A DNA stretch of 64,000 nt from contig NZFO01000019.1 in the NCBI GenBank assembly GCA_002690705.1, positions 8,141 through 72,140 of the forward strand. Reading direction: 5' to 3'. Position 1 is the first letter of the stretch; the number at the start of each line of letters is the position of its first letter. Positions 43,555 through 53,459 of this stretch are shown one piece after another. The stretch is from Magnetovibrio sp. (GTDB taxonomy: Bacteria > Pseudomonadota > Alphaproteobacteria > Rhodospirillales > Casp-alpha2). Made by a program: the position numbers and the translations under genes. Below the pieces are notes generated by a model that was given only the letters and a program-made list of their open reading frames with translations, was not told the origin of the DNA and did no database searches.

Positions 43555-44159
43555 ACTTCCAAAACAATGGGATTCGCTAAAACAGAAGGTCGCTCGCATT
43601 GTTTCAAGTGCCATGAAACAAGTGCGCAGCGGTCTTTCTGCCAATCTTGCATTAATTCGCGATGGTGCAGAAAAGAGATCGCGACAGTCAGAACAATATG
43701 TGGAAAATCCCAGAGCGTACTGATCGACATAATGCCTGGACTCCGACTAAACCAGTCCAAGCAGCGAGCCGCTCGGTCTCGCTCCACTTCACAAAGCCAA
43801 GCTGATTGCTTGTGATTTGGGCGTCGGTGCTCGCGAGCCCAAAGGGCACAACCGTCTAAAAAGCTCAGAGCTATACCTTCTATCTGTTGGGTTTTCCAAT
43901 CGCCTGAGGTGTTAAAGAGCTTCGTGCCATCGCCTTTTGCTTCGAGATATCGGCAAATAGTGCCAGTTTCTGTGACAATGATCTCGTTATCTACCAGCGT
44001 TGGCACCCTGCCTGTACAATTGTATTTTAGAACCGAATTTTCATTGGTTCGTAATTCGTTATGTTTCAAGCATACCGGCTCATACTGGACATTACATGTG
44101 TGTGCAGCAATTCGAGCAATTCGAGCGAAGGGCGAGTTCGCTGTGTAAAAAATTTTCAT
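43551..44159 (-). CDS. Glutathione S-transferase family protein
   Basis: About 202 residues from ATG 44159; an upstream start at 44204 exists. The thioredoxin-like half carries SPFARIARIAAHTCNVQYEP, with the likely active Ser at SPFAR, and VPTLVDNEIIVTETGTICRYLE for GSH binding. The helical half ends in DWQKDRCALVSWHLKQCERPS. It probably conjugates or reduces with glutathione. It converges with TauD copy 2. The substrate is unknown. Confidence 0.85.
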   Translation of the reverse strand: MKIFYTANSPFARIARIAAHTCNVQYEPVCLKHNELRTNENSVLKYNCTGRVPTLVDNEIIVTETGTICRYLEAKGDGTKLFNTSGDWKTQQIEGIALSFLDGCALWAREHRRPNHKQSAWLCEVERDRAARCLDWFSRSPGIMSISTLWDFPHIVLTVAISFLHHRELMQDWQKDRCALVSWHLKQCERPSVLANPIVLEV

Positions 44160-44257
44160 AATCGTATGGTAATAACCACTAGCTTTCTGGGCAAGCCTGC
44201 TCACGCGCTTTACTCTCGTTCGCTTATATTTATATAGTTTTACATGATTCTCAGGTT

Positions 44258-45229
44258 ATGTTGGAGGTAATAGATATAAGTTTACCAATTTCGGTTTAGT
44301 GGGTTTGGGTTTTTGGCAGCGCGCCAGAAACGGCTCAGAGAGTCTGGAATCGATAGTCTCTCGTCATTTGTGTTTAACTTTGCTACTAGCGGGTTCTTGT
44401 CCAGATCGATGGCGAGGTAAGTTTTCCCCTACCCCATCGAATGGATTTTTTTTTTGCTTATTTTGGTAGCGGTTATATTGCCTAGTTTACTGGAGAGTTA
44501 ATCTCGCGCCAATACTTTAAGCGAGACTGGGCTTCAGCCTCTATGGCGGGCATGACGGGTGGTTTTGGCAATGCTATTTTGCTTGGAATCCCTGTGATAA
44601 GTCTTTGGCCCGACTATTAGCATTTATTGCCAGTTTTTCTAATCATTTCACTCCACTCTTGGCAACTTTACTTTGTGGTGACCATTATGCCGGAGGGCGC
44701 ACAGGTCCGGCACGGAGCCTCAGTAAAATTCACGATGAATACTCTGCGCTCTTTGGTGGCAAACTTAATTTTAATCCGTCTGGTTTGCGGAATAACATGG
44801 AATGGCGCCTACCTTTTAATACCGATAGCTGTCGACGATTCGCTATCTATGCTTGAACGCTGAAGCATTCTGGGGTCACGTTTTTGCCCCGGCGCTTCTA
44901 TTGGCCAGTGTAAAGTCAGGATCGGTCTACACGAATCTAGTGTTGGATCATTTTTAAAGTAATTTTTGCATCCTTTGGCGGTTTATGTTGTGGGAACCTA
45001 TGTGTGTAAAATGCCAAATCCTTGGCTATTGGTCGCTGTTATCGTTTCTGTCACGCCCGTGAGCACACATGTTTATCTGTTGGGCTTACGTTATGGATCA
45101 GCTGCTCAAGCGGCTGCTATGAAAATCATGGTCTGAACATTCCTCTCTATTCCCAGTTTAGCTTTTATTAGGTGGTTGATTAGAGTCTGGCGCAAAACCC
45201 ACATAATAGCTGAAGTAAATATGCCCTAA
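44258..45229 (+). pseudogene. AEC-family (auxin efflux carrier-like) permease pseudogene
   Basis: Fragments in several frames line up with an AEC permease. At 44258 the N-terminus MLEVIDISLPI is followed, out of frame, by GIDSLSSFVFNFATS. Near 44550, GMTGGFGNAILLGIPVIS; near 44970, HPLAVYVVGTYVCKMPNPW, then TPVSTHVYLLGLRYGSA; then an in-frame TGA followed by TFLSIPSLAF, ending at 45229. Several frameshifts and stops are present, so this is a decayed gene and not a single base error. Intact members move carboxylates. Confidence 0.75.
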
Positions 45230-45421
45230 ATATGTATAAATTCCTGTGGGTTGACGCTAGACTTTTATGGATTGAGTATGGTGATTTACTAGTGAGTTTT
45301 GCATACGCCAGATTGTGCTTTATTATGTGGTAAACTAATTTTGTAGGATGCACCTAAAAGATGCGAATAGTATCAAATGTGTATTCAATTATATATTGGG
45401 AGAGGATTTCGAGGTCTCAAG

Positions 45422-46270
45422 ATGGCAGTTTCTACCCGACCACTGACACCACGGTTTGGTGTCGAAATTAAAGGTATTGATATAAGAAAACCAATAAATG
45501 ATCGAGATTTTGCTGAAATTGAGAGACTTTGGTACGAAAATGGGATTGTATTATTTCGCAAACAACAGTTCGATGAAGGTGACATCGTCAATTTTTCTCG
45601 TCGATTTGGTGATTTAGAGGTTCATGTTCGAAAAGAATTTCTCGACCCTATGTTTCCAGAGCTTCTGCAGGTTTCAAACATCACGCAAAATGGACGTGAC
45701 GTCGGAATTTTAAAAGATAAGGAACTCGGTTGGCATCATGACCAAAGCTACATGCTAGAACCAGCGATAGGCTCTATGCTATGTGCCTTCGATTTGCCAA
45801 AAAAAGGGGGCGATACTTCTTTTGCCAATTTAGCCGTCGCATACGAGGAACTATCGCCAGATATGAAACTTAAGCTAGAGGGGCTTTGGGCCACTCACTC
45901 CTACGCTTACTTTAATGGCACTTGGAGCGTTCCTACGAATGAAGCTCAGACAAATCGAACACCGCCAGTGCTCCAACCTGTTGTTCGGACTCATCCCATA
46001 ACCAGCCGAAAAGCCCTTTACATTAATCAAGGGATGGTGCCAATGATCGATGGAATATCTGAAATTGAAAGCCGTAATCTGTTGGATTACCTATTTGAAT
46101 GGATGGTAAGGCCAAGTTTTGTATATCGTCATAAATGGGAATTGGGCGATGCGATTATGTGGGATAATGCCGCAACTATTCATCGAAGAGAGGCCTTTGA
46201 TCCAGCGTCGCGTCGTTTGATGAAACGAACGACTATTAGGCCCAAGGATGGGCTCGGAGTGCCCTTCTGA
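45422..46270 (+). CDS. TauD/TfdA-family Fe(II)/2-oxoglutarate dioxygenase (copy 3)
   Basis: About 282 residues; the ATG at 45422 is chosen over an upstream one at 45377 because the family sequence begins there (TPRFGVEIKGIDIRKPI). Iron site LGWHHDQSY (H-x-D), distal His in AATIHRREAFD, and Arg in RRLMKRTTI. It is quite divergent from copies 1 and 2. It precedes the betaine-homocysteine methyltransferase gene by 76 bp, same strand, possibly an operon. The substrate might be a methylated amine, but this is a guess. Confidence 0.85.
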   Translation: MAVSTRPLTPRFGVEIKGIDIRKPINDRDFAEIERLWYENGIVLFRKQQFDEGDIVNFSRRFGDLEVHVRKEFLDPMFPELLQVSNITQNGRDVGILKDKELGWHHDQSYMLEPAIGSMLCAFDLPKKGGDTSFANLAVAYEELSPDMKLKLEGLWATHSYAYFNGTWSVPTNEAQTNRTPPVLQPVVRTHPITSRKALYINQGMVPMIDGISEIESRNLLDYLFEWMVRPSFVYRHKWELGDAIMWDNAATIHRREAFDPASRRLMKRTTIRPKDGLGVPF

Positions 46271-46346
46271 TCAAGCAGTTTTTTATTTTGCAGGATGTTA
46301 CAGTAGTTGACGAACAATGTCATAAAAGTGCGAGGTAGCTGAGGGA

Positions 46347-47345
46347 ATGCCCGTAGAGTTCGGAGATAAAATCGTGAAAAATATTATCAGTAACCTTCTA
46401 TTTGACCGTGATTATCTCATTGCTGACGGTGGAACCGGAACTAATATGATGCTGCGGGGGTTGCCAGCCGGACGTCCCCCTGATCTCTGGAATTTAGACG
46501 GTCAAGAACATGTAATGTGGTTGCACAAAAGCTTCATCGATGCTGGAGCTGATATAATTTTGACCAATACGTTTGGTTCAAATACTTGTCGTTTAACCCT
46601 CGATAAGGTGCAGGATAAGACTCAAGAACTCAATGTTGCGGGGGCACAACTGGCGCGAGCCGCTTCTAACGCTGCAAATAAAACGATCATTGTAGCAGGT
46701 TCAATAGGTCCGACAGGCGAAATGATGGAACCGTTTGGTACGTTAACGGTTGATAACGCTGAAGCTGTATTTTATGAGCAAATGGTTGCTCTAAAAGAGG
46801 GCGGTGTCGATGTAATTTGGATTGAAACAATTTTTGCTTTTGACGAATTACGTGCGGCGGTCCAAGCCGCTCACAGAACTAACTTACCTGTAATTTCAAC
46901 TATGACTTTTGACACGGCAAGCCGCACGATGATGGGCGATACTCCGGAGAAAGCTGTGCAATTCACACACGGTTTCGAGCCCCGTTTGACGGCATTTGGT
47001 GCGAATTGCGGCGCAGGTCCATCCATGCTGATCGATACAATTTTAGGCTTGTGTGAGGGAGCGGACGATCAAGATATCATCATTGCCAAGGGAAATTGTG
47101 GTATTCCACAGATGGTTGATGGTGAAATCGTATACTCTGGTACTAACGAGGTTATGGCGGATTATGCGCGACTAGCTCGTGATTGTGGCGCGAGAATTAT
47201 CGGGGGCTGTTGTGGCACTACACCCGAACGTTTGAGTGCAATTGTTGAAGCGTTGAGTAATTATGACCCAAAGCCCCCCCCTACTAGGGACCGTATTATT
47301 GAGATTTTGGGACCTATCAAAGTGGCTGCACCGGGTGCCACATAA
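46347..47345 (+). CDS. Betaine-homocysteine S-methyltransferase-like enzyme
   Basis: 332 residues. TIM-barrel homocysteine methyltransferase with N-terminal ADGGTGTNMMLRGLP and DIILTNTFGSN. The zinc ligands are the Cys in FGANCGAGP (about 218) and the pair in GGCCGTTPERL (about 291-292). It transfers a methyl group from glycine betaine or a related donor (possibly DMSP) to homocysteine to make methionine. DMSP use is inference, from the DMSP lyase found elsewhere in the window. It is preceded by tauD copy 3 on the same strand. Confidence 0.85.
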   Translation: MPVEFGDKIVKNIISNLLFDRDYLIADGGTGTNMMLRGLPAGRPPDLWNLDGQEHVMWLHKSFIDAGADIILTNTFGSNTCRLTLDKVQDKTQELNVAGAQLARAASNAANKTIIVAGSIGPTGEMMEPFGTLTVDNAEAVFYEQMVALKEGGVDVIWIETIFAFDELRAAVQAAHRTNLPVISTMTFDTASRTMMGDTPEKAVQFTHGFEPRLTAFGANCGAGPSMLIDTILGLCEGADDQDIIIAKGNCGIPQMVDGEIVYSGTNEVMADYARLARDCGARIIGGCCGTTPERLSAIVEALSNYDPKPPPTRDRIIEILGPIKVAAPGAT

Positions 47346-47383
47346 GATGCAGCCGTAAATGTTGAATGAACCCCGATAAGACT

Positions 47384-47803
47384 TTACCAGCTCCCGATAT
47401 TATTCATCGACACCCAAGGTTCAGCATGCTGAAGAGATTCACCCTCTTGCAATAGTTCGATTGATATACCGTCCGGTGATTTAATAAAAGCCATTCTACC
47501 GTCACGCGGTGGCCGATTTATGGTAACGCCCCCATCCATAAGTTTTTGACAACACTCATAAATATTTTCTACGCGGAACGCAAGATGGCCAAAATTTCGT
47601 CCACCTTCCAATATTTCCGGGTCATGATTAAAGGTCAACTCGATTTCAGAATCTAGCGTTTGCTCTGCGGCAACGAACACCAATGAATAGCCGTGTTCTG
47701 GTCGGTCTATTCGTCGCGTCTCTTTGAGGCCCAGCAGATCACAAAAAAAATATAATGATGCGTCGATGTTGGTAATACGCAACATAGTATGCAAGTATCT
47801 CAT
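47384..47803 (-). CDS. Glyoxalase I-like VOC protein
   Basis: 139 residues. ATG at 47803 is strongly supported by AAGGAG 8 nt upstream. The pattern MLRITNIDASLYFFCDLLGL then GHLAFRVENIYECCQKL and SPDGISIELLQEG matches lactoylglutathione lyase (GloA), with His and Glu metal ligands. It would detoxify methylglyoxal with glutathione. It diverges from the plus-strand gene at 47840 with 36 bp between starts, so the promoters overlap. Confidence 0.85.
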   Translation of the reverse strand: MRYLHTMLRITNIDASLYFFCDLLGLKETRRIDRPEHGYSLVFVAAEQTLDSEIELTFNHDPEILEGGRNFGHLAFRVENIYECCQKLMDGGVTINRPPRDGRMAFIKSPDGISIELLQEGESLQHAEPWVSMNNIGSW

Positions 47804-47839
47804 TTTCAGGAGCTCCTTCAAATTGAACGGAACGGTATC

Positions 47840-48853
47840 ATGTCACATATGACTTGGCGAGAGGCTGATATATCGTTGACGGAGGATGTATTGTCACAAG
47901 CAATAGTACGGCCTGATACCGGATGGAGTCTAGGCACCTTAGGGGCGCTCGCGGAATTTCACCGCGGCTCAGATGAGCCGGCCTCGATTAATGAGATTAA
48001 AAATGGATGGGTGGTGATCACGCCTCGTGGTGCGATCCAAGTTAAACGCCACCCATTACTGAGACTTTTTCCCTATGAAATGCTGTCAAAAAACCCAAGA
48101 GCGTGGACACATGGAGTGATGATTTGTCTGCGAGATACTGAAGCATATTGTGCAGGGGCGAGGGGGCTCTCTGACCTTGGGCAAGATGTTGGTGCCCTAG
48201 TAGATGATAATCATGCTCATAATCTGATCGATATTGGACTGGGCATAGGGCACGTAAAGCCATGTCTCCGGACCGGGAATCAACGACTTCTAAAAGAGTT
48301 GCGAGCAAATTTAGGTAAACCGTTTTTGAGCCTTTCGAGAGGAATAGTTGGGGCGATCAAAGCCGCGCAACCCTCGCGGGTGTTTATGTCACAGCTCGGC
48401 CGGATTGAGGTAAGTCAAGACATACCGGAGAGTGGCGGGGAGACCCCACTGGGACCTCACACCCATATTTTTCCAAAACTTCTATTAAAACAAAAAAATA
48501 AGTCCACAAATATTATAATTCCAAATGGGTGGGTTTCATCAATGACTTTTTATCCACCAAGTTCTATCCACACTGCTCACGGCCAACTCATGCATTTTGA
48601 CTGTGCCGCTCATGACCAATTCCAATTATTGCATGACCAATTTGCGCCTGACGAACTAGTTGCTGCTAAACACATGACTTGGGACGCACTCACAGCAAGT
48701 CAGGGGCCGAATGGTTTTGGGTTGAAAACTGACCGTGGAATCCGAAGAGCTATTAGGATCGCATTGCGTCAATGGTATCATTTAAGGGGGGTATCAAAGG
48801 CTTGGCGGGCGTGGCAGGCAGAATGGGAGCCAAATCCAATCCAAGAGTGTTAA
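47840..48853 (+). CDS. Conserved-looking protein of unknown function (about 337 aa)
   Basis: ATG at 47840 (another at 47849). No domain that I recognise. It is soluble, with HTHIFPKLLLK and many His, Asp and Trp (for example MTFYPPSSIHTAHGQLMHFD and WRAWQAEWEP), which could fit a metal enzyme. No signal peptide or membrane segment. It diverges from the glyoxalase-like gene with 36 bp between starts. The segment 48854-49165 downstream holds only a weak terminator. Confidence 0.75.
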   Translation: MSHMTWREADISLTEDVLSQAIVRPDTGWSLGTLGALAEFHRGSDEPASINEIKNGWVVITPRGAIQVKRHPLLRLFPYEMLSKNPRAWTHGVMICLRDTEAYCAGARGLSDLGQDVGALVDDNHAHNLIDIGLGIGHVKPCLRTGNQRLLKELRANLGKPFLSLSRGIVGAIKAAQPSRVFMSQLGRIEVSQDIPESGGETPLGPHTHIFPKLLLKQKNKSTNIIIPNGWVSSMTFYPPSSIHTAHGQLMHFDCAAHDQFQLLHDQFAPDELVAAKHMTWDALTASQGPNGFGLKTDRGIRRAIRIALRQWYHLRGVSKAWRAWQAEWEPNPIQEC

Positions 48854-49120
48854 AAGCATTGGGGTTAGCCGGTTAACCACACATGTTGAATACTTTATTC
48901 AAACTTTCTCCGGCTCGTATTCCTTTCCCCTAGTTTTGCGGGTGTTTACTCTCTACCACCCCCATTTCCTGCAAGGCGCGAGTTTGTTTAGTGGGCTAAT
49001 TTACGGTTACATTTGGAATTTCGATTGAAACCGATTGCACTCAATTAGCCATAAATGTATCGGTATTTAAAACACCTGACATAGGGGTAAACAGACTTAA
49101 AAGGTCTAGATGAAGGCAGT

Positions 49121-49147
49121 AGATCTGGCTTAACGGATCTTTTTTTA
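49121..49147 (+). terminator. Weak Rho-independent-type terminator
   Basis: AGATC (49121-49125) pairs with GATCT (49136-49140), and T7 follows at 49140-49146. The stem is only 5 bp, so strength is doubtful. It would end the plus-strand gene of unknown function and converges with the MFS gene. Confidence 0.4.
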
Positions 49148-49165
49148 TCCGCGCTGATAATGCCG

Positions 49166-50431
49166 TTATACATTTGCATCGAGTTGTTTTGCATGGGTCT
49201 CTTTCACACATAAGGCTAAAATCAGCGCAAGGAAAGCGCTAGAAGGTAGGGTAATAAATGCGCTTTGAAATGTCTCGGGAGAATATATTCTGGCACCCTC
49301 GAACATGGTGCTCGACCACCCAATATCGAGCAACCAACCTGTTATCGGCTGCATGATAGCACCTGCTGCGATGACAGACAGATTTACGAGAGCTAATGTA
49401 GTTCCCGTACTCGCTGTATCATTATGCTCACGGGCTGCGGTAAAACATACAGCCATTCCGCTAATAGAGATCCCGTTCATTAATAATAGAGTTTTAATTG
49501 TGAAAGGCTCAAGCTCAGGCACGTACACTGCCGGTGTAATGGTTGCAAACGAACCTAGTGCGGAAATAACCAATGCTGGTTTTCTCCTTCGAAACCGGTC
49601 TGAGAGCCACCCCATTAATGGGGCCATTAGTCCCCATCCGATTAATATAAGGGAGGCGGAAAAGGCGGCTTCTGGCAGACTAAACTTGTGTATCTGAACT
49701 AAATAAGGAACACCCCACAAACCACTAAATACGAACATCGTTGTTACAATGAAAAAGCCGTAACCAGCGATGATCCATGTTTGTGTTTTTATAAGTGCGC
49801 GTGTCAACACTTTGGATATCCTTGGCGATTGGATTTTACCCCCGGTAAATTCTAGCTTTTGATCATCTGCCAGCAACCATATAAGACAGGCGACAAAAAC
49901 GGAAAAAGTAGCAACGCCTACCATTGTTGTCCGCCAACCATTATTCGCAACCAATATGGCAAGTGGAGCTTGGCCGATAACTCCGCCAGCCATTCCCATC
50001 ATCATGGTCATACCGCTCAATAATGCCATTCGTTCTGCTGGAAAAAAAACTGCTGCGAATCTGAGCGTAGAGACGAATCCAAAACCGGCACCTGTGCCAA
50101 CTAATAATTTACCGATGATGGCAATGAAAAAACTGTCTGCGGTGGCAAAAATAAAGCCACCAGCTGCGGAGAGTAACGCCGCGGTGCTTAATAGCCGCCC
50201 GGGGCCCCAATAACTTGCTAGAATTCCGGTTGGCAGTTGAACAGCCATGTATGCGTAAAAATAGATTGCGGATAAACCACCTAACGCAGATGCGCCAACA
50301 TCGAACGCGGCCATTAAATCAGGAACCATGACGCTTGTTGCTACCCTTTGTAAAAACGCATACAAAAAAAAGGTCGCACCAAGACCCCATATAGCCCAAA
50401 CCCGCCACGGGATTTTGGAGGAACTATTCAT
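49166..50431 (-). CDS. MFS transporter
   Basis: 421 residues with about twelve hydrophobic segments. The family signature between segments 2 and 3 is recognisable at LASYWGPGRLL, and the second half has WLSDRFRRRKPALV (RxGRR-like). It is a secondary transporter of the ordinary MFS class, possibly a nitrate/nitrite-like or organic-anion carrier; the substrate cannot be inferred. It lies 70 bp downstream of the DUF3422 remnant on the same strand. Confidence 0.9.
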   Translation of the reverse strand: MNSSSKIPWRVWAIWGLGATFFLYAFLQRVATSVMVPDLMAAFDVGASALGGLSAIYFYAYMAVQLPTGILASYWGPGRLLSTAALLSAAGGFIFATADSFFIAIIGKLLVGTGAGFGFVSTLRFAAVFFPAERMALLSGMTMMMGMAGGVIGQAPLAILVANNGWRTTMVGVATFSVFVACLIWLLADDQKLEFTGGKIQSPRISKVLTRALIKTQTWIIAGYGFFIVTTMFVFSGLWGVPYLVQIHKFSLPEAAFSASLILIGWGLMAPLMGWLSDRFRRRKPALVISALGSFATITPAVYVPELEPFTIKTLLLMNGISISGMAVCFTAAREHNDTASTGTTLALVNLSVIAAGAIMQPITGWLLDIGWSSTMFEGARIYSPETFQSAFITLPSSAFLALILALCVKETHAKQLDANV

Positions 50432-50501
50432 TCATATTGATACTTTTATGGAGAATAATGAGACTCACTCTGCTGTAAAACTATTCAGGATGGCGTTGAA
50501 C

Positions 50502-51792
50502 TCAGTCTTTGTGAGTGGAGCGCCCCGGCTCTTTCAAAAGTCGTTTTCTCAATCTGCGAACTGCTATCCAAAGGCCACCCACTACAAAGGGCAGAATGCA
50601 CATTCCTGCCAGATAAGGGTCAATAGGGATGCCCAATCTCTCAAGTTCCTCGCCCAAGTAAACAATTAGGCTTATGACATAATAACTGATGGCTACCACA
50701 GATAGGCCCTTAACAGTTTCTTGTAACCTTAATTGCAGTTGAGCACGTTTGTTCATGGAACTTAAAAGATCACGATTTTGCTCCTCTAAAGCAACATCTA
50801 CTCTGGTACGAAGAAGATTTGAGGCACGTGCAATTCGTGCCCCCAACGCCTCAAGCCGACGGGATAGGTTATCGCAGGTTTCCATAGCAGGCTCAAAGCG
50901 CGTCAGTAGAGAGTCTCCAGCTCGCTGCATGTTTTCGACACGCCTTTCTCGCAGAGCGCCGACTCGTTGGCGAACGATCTCGGCGTAAGCCCGACTAGCG
51001 GAAAATCTATATGTCAAAGTGCCAGAAATGCGTTCGCCTTCCAGCGGCGAGGTCCGTCAATTGCCTCAATAAAGCGCGCTCATTAGACGTCGCATCTTGT
51101 CCGGCCAAAGATTGTAGGATACCGGTTAATGTGGTTTCTGCACGTGCCACTAAGGGGCGTGCGTCTCGCGCACAAGGCAGAGCCAGCATCCTGTAAGTTT
51201 CCATCCCGGCTAAGCGCTGAGACATTCGGCCCAACATAGTGGCACGAAGATCGAAGCCATGCACCAAAAAACGACTGAACTGATCGCCATGCAATTTAAA
51301 ATCAGTCCATAATCGGGCCTTGCCATCGGCCAAGACCCCGCCGACTAGACGATTATTGTCAAAAAAACCTGAGAGGTTTTGAGCGCGTAAGTCTTGGGTT
51401 TCTGCGATTTCTGCAGCTATGTGCAGTGCTGCTACTACCTGACCGGGAAGTTTGGCTAGCCAATCATTTGGCACCGCTGAGATTGCAGGATTCTTAAACG
51501 GTATCTCAAAAGTGCCTTCTGCGACGAAGGTGTAGGTCGAAAACTCCGTGTGGCGTTCCCATGTCAGCCGAAACGCCCCGAGATTTGCCGAATACAACGC
51601 CGTACCCTCAGGCGGAGGGGCAACCTGAAAATGGCTACACAGGGATTTAAGATGCGTGACTTCGGCATCAGACCCAATTTAACCAGTGACCAGCGCAATA
51701 TGGGAGATCTGCGCAGGTGCAGTGATTTCTCCATATGGTCTTGCGTGAAGTTCTTCAGCCAAAGTGCGGCGTAATATATGTTCCTCAAACAT
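50502..51792 (-). pseudogene. DUF3422 family gene with an in-frame stop and a frameshift
   Basis: From ATG 51792 the frame reads the family start (LRRTLAEELHARPYGEITAP) and meets a TAA after ALVTG near 51675. The same frame then continues through VAPPPEGTALYSANLG, then WERHTEFSTYTFVAEG, to 51007. Near 51050 one extra base shifts it into the frame holding GTLTYRFSASRAYAEIV, then VDVALEEQNRDLLSSMN, with C-terminal membrane segments and a stop at 50502. The reconstructed product, about 430 residues, has full DUF3422 length. The nonsense plus the frameshift argue for real inactivation. Confidence 0.8.
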
Positions 51793-51888
51793 CTCAGTCT
51801 CGTCTTTCCCTTAATCATCCCCTATATATAGCATAATTACGCGTTTAATAGCGTAAGTGCTGCATAAATGATTTTGAGGAAAAACCCC

Positions 51889-53328
51889 ATGACAGATTTG
51901 GCTGTGACTGATAATTTATTCTATTCCCACTCCCACTCCGCTATGGATCGGTCCCGTGTAGAAAGGATCGTTGACGATGCTCTTAATGGTGCCGATGATG
52001 GGGAACTATTCCTCGAATATTGTCAATCTGAGAGTGTTGTGTTCGATGATGGGAAAATAAAAAATGCTGCTTTCGACACGACACAGGGTTTTGGACTTCG
52101 CGCTGTTTTAGGACAAGCAACAAGTTACGCCCATGCGTCTGAACTTAGTGAGGAAGCTCTAAAACGCGCGACGAAAACTGTGAAAGCCGTCCACCGAGGT
52201 AAAGATGGCGTAATGGCTATTGAACCCGCTGGTACCAATTCATCTCTTTACGGAGATAAAAATCCATTAGGCGAAGCGTCTTTTGAGACCAAAGTCGATC
52301 TATTATCGGAAATTGACACTTATGCACGTAGTTGCGATGAGCGAGTAAAACAGGTATCGGCATCGCTTAGTGGTGAGTGGCAAGCGGTACAAATTCTTCG
52401 CGCAGGAGGCTTTCGCGTTGCAGACATACGTCCTCTTGTTCGTCTGAACGTTACCGTTGTCGTGGAGCATGATGGAAGAATGGAGACCGGTAGTTTTGGT
52501 GCAGGTGGCCGCACTGGCTATGGAATTTACCTTGATGCGAAAACTTGGAAGAGCGCTGTTGATGAAGCGCTCCGCCAAGCTTTGGTCAATCTTGAGGCAG
52601 TGCCTGCGCCTGCGGGAGAAATGCCAGTGGTATTAGGTCCCGGATGGCCGGGTATTTTACTTCACGAAGCGATTGGACATGGATTAGAGGGCGACTTTAA
52701 TCGCAAAAAAACATCGGCGTTTGCCGGACTTTTAGGCGAGAGGGTAGCGTCGCATGGTGTGACCGTAATCGATGATGGAACGATTGCCGAGAGACGCGGT
52801 TCATTGAGTATTGATGACGAGGGGACGCCGACCTTGCCTACTACTTTAATTGAGGACGGTATCCTTAAGAGTTACATGCAAGACCGCATGAACGCCCGCC
52901 TGATGGGAGTTAGCGCTACCGGTAACGGCCGTCGTGAAAGTTTTGCTCATAGTCCTATGCCGCGAATGACTAACACTTATATGTTGAGTGGAAATCACAC
53001 ACCGGAAGAGGTTTTAGGCTCAGCAAAAAATGGTGTCTATGCAGTTGCGTTTGGCGGTGGCCAAGTCGATATTACGTCTGGGAAATTCGTGTTCTCGTGT
53101 ACAGAGGCCTACATGATCGAAAATGGGAAGATTGGTGCCCCGGTGAAAGGCGCCATGCTCATTGGCAATGGGCCAGATATCTTAACGAGAGTTTCCATGA
53201 TCGGAGATGATATGAAACTCGATCCCGGTGTTGGCACCTGCGGAAAAGAAGGGCAAGGGGTTCCTGTTGGCGTCGGGCAGCCAACATTGAAGATTGATAA
53301 TTTAACGGTAGGCGGCACGTCACTGTGA
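51889..53328 (+). CDS. tldD: Metalloprotease TldD
   Basis: About 479 residues; ATG at 51889 is supported by GAGG 8 nt upstream. The zinc-binding HEAIGH (HExxxH type) is near residue 264. Text such as FDTTQGFGLRAVLGQATSYAHAS (N-terminal) and SGKFVFSCTEAYMIENG (C-terminal) is diagnostic. TldD with TldE forms a cytoplasmic protease that processes small peptides such as microcins and the gyrase-toxin antidote CcdA. No tldE is in the window. It lies upstream of nadE. Confidence 0.93.
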   Translation: MTDLAVTDNLFYSHSHSAMDRSRVERIVDDALNGADDGELFLEYCQSESVVFDDGKIKNAAFDTTQGFGLRAVLGQATSYAHASELSEEALKRATKTVKAVHRGKDGVMAIEPAGTNSSLYGDKNPLGEASFETKVDLLSEIDTYARSCDERVKQVSASLSGEWQAVQILRAGGFRVADIRPLVRLNVTVVVEHDGRMETGSFGAGGRTGYGIYLDAKTWKSAVDEALRQALVNLEAVPAPAGEMPVVLGPGWPGILLHEAIGHGLEGDFNRKKTSAFAGLLGERVASHGVTVIDDGTIAERRGSLSIDDEGTPTLPTTLIEDGILKSYMQDRMNARLMGVSATGNGRRESFAHSPMPRMTNTYMLSGNHTPEEVLGSAKNGVYAVAFGGGQVDITSGKFVFSCTEAYMIENGKIGAPVKGAMLIGNGPDILTRVSMIGDDMKLDPGVGTCGKEGQGVPVGVGQPTLKIDNLTVGGTSL

Positions 53329-53421
53329 ATAGGATGGGGTCTTTTGAATTTAGGATAGAACAGACTAGCCCCAGTAACAATACGTTGTTGAGGAAACGAT
53401 CTAGCGCAGACTATAGGGGCG

Positions 53422-53443
53422 GCGTTGACAGCGCCGTCAACGC
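53422..53443. terminator. Hairpin upstream of nadE
   Basis: GCGTTGAC (53422-53429) pairs with GTCAACGC (53436-53443), 8 bp with a 6-nt loop, 17 bp before the nadE ATG. It may be a 5' leader structure or a partial terminator after tldD. There is no T-run. Confidence 0.45.
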
Positions 53444-53459
53444 TCGCTAAACCCGGCGT

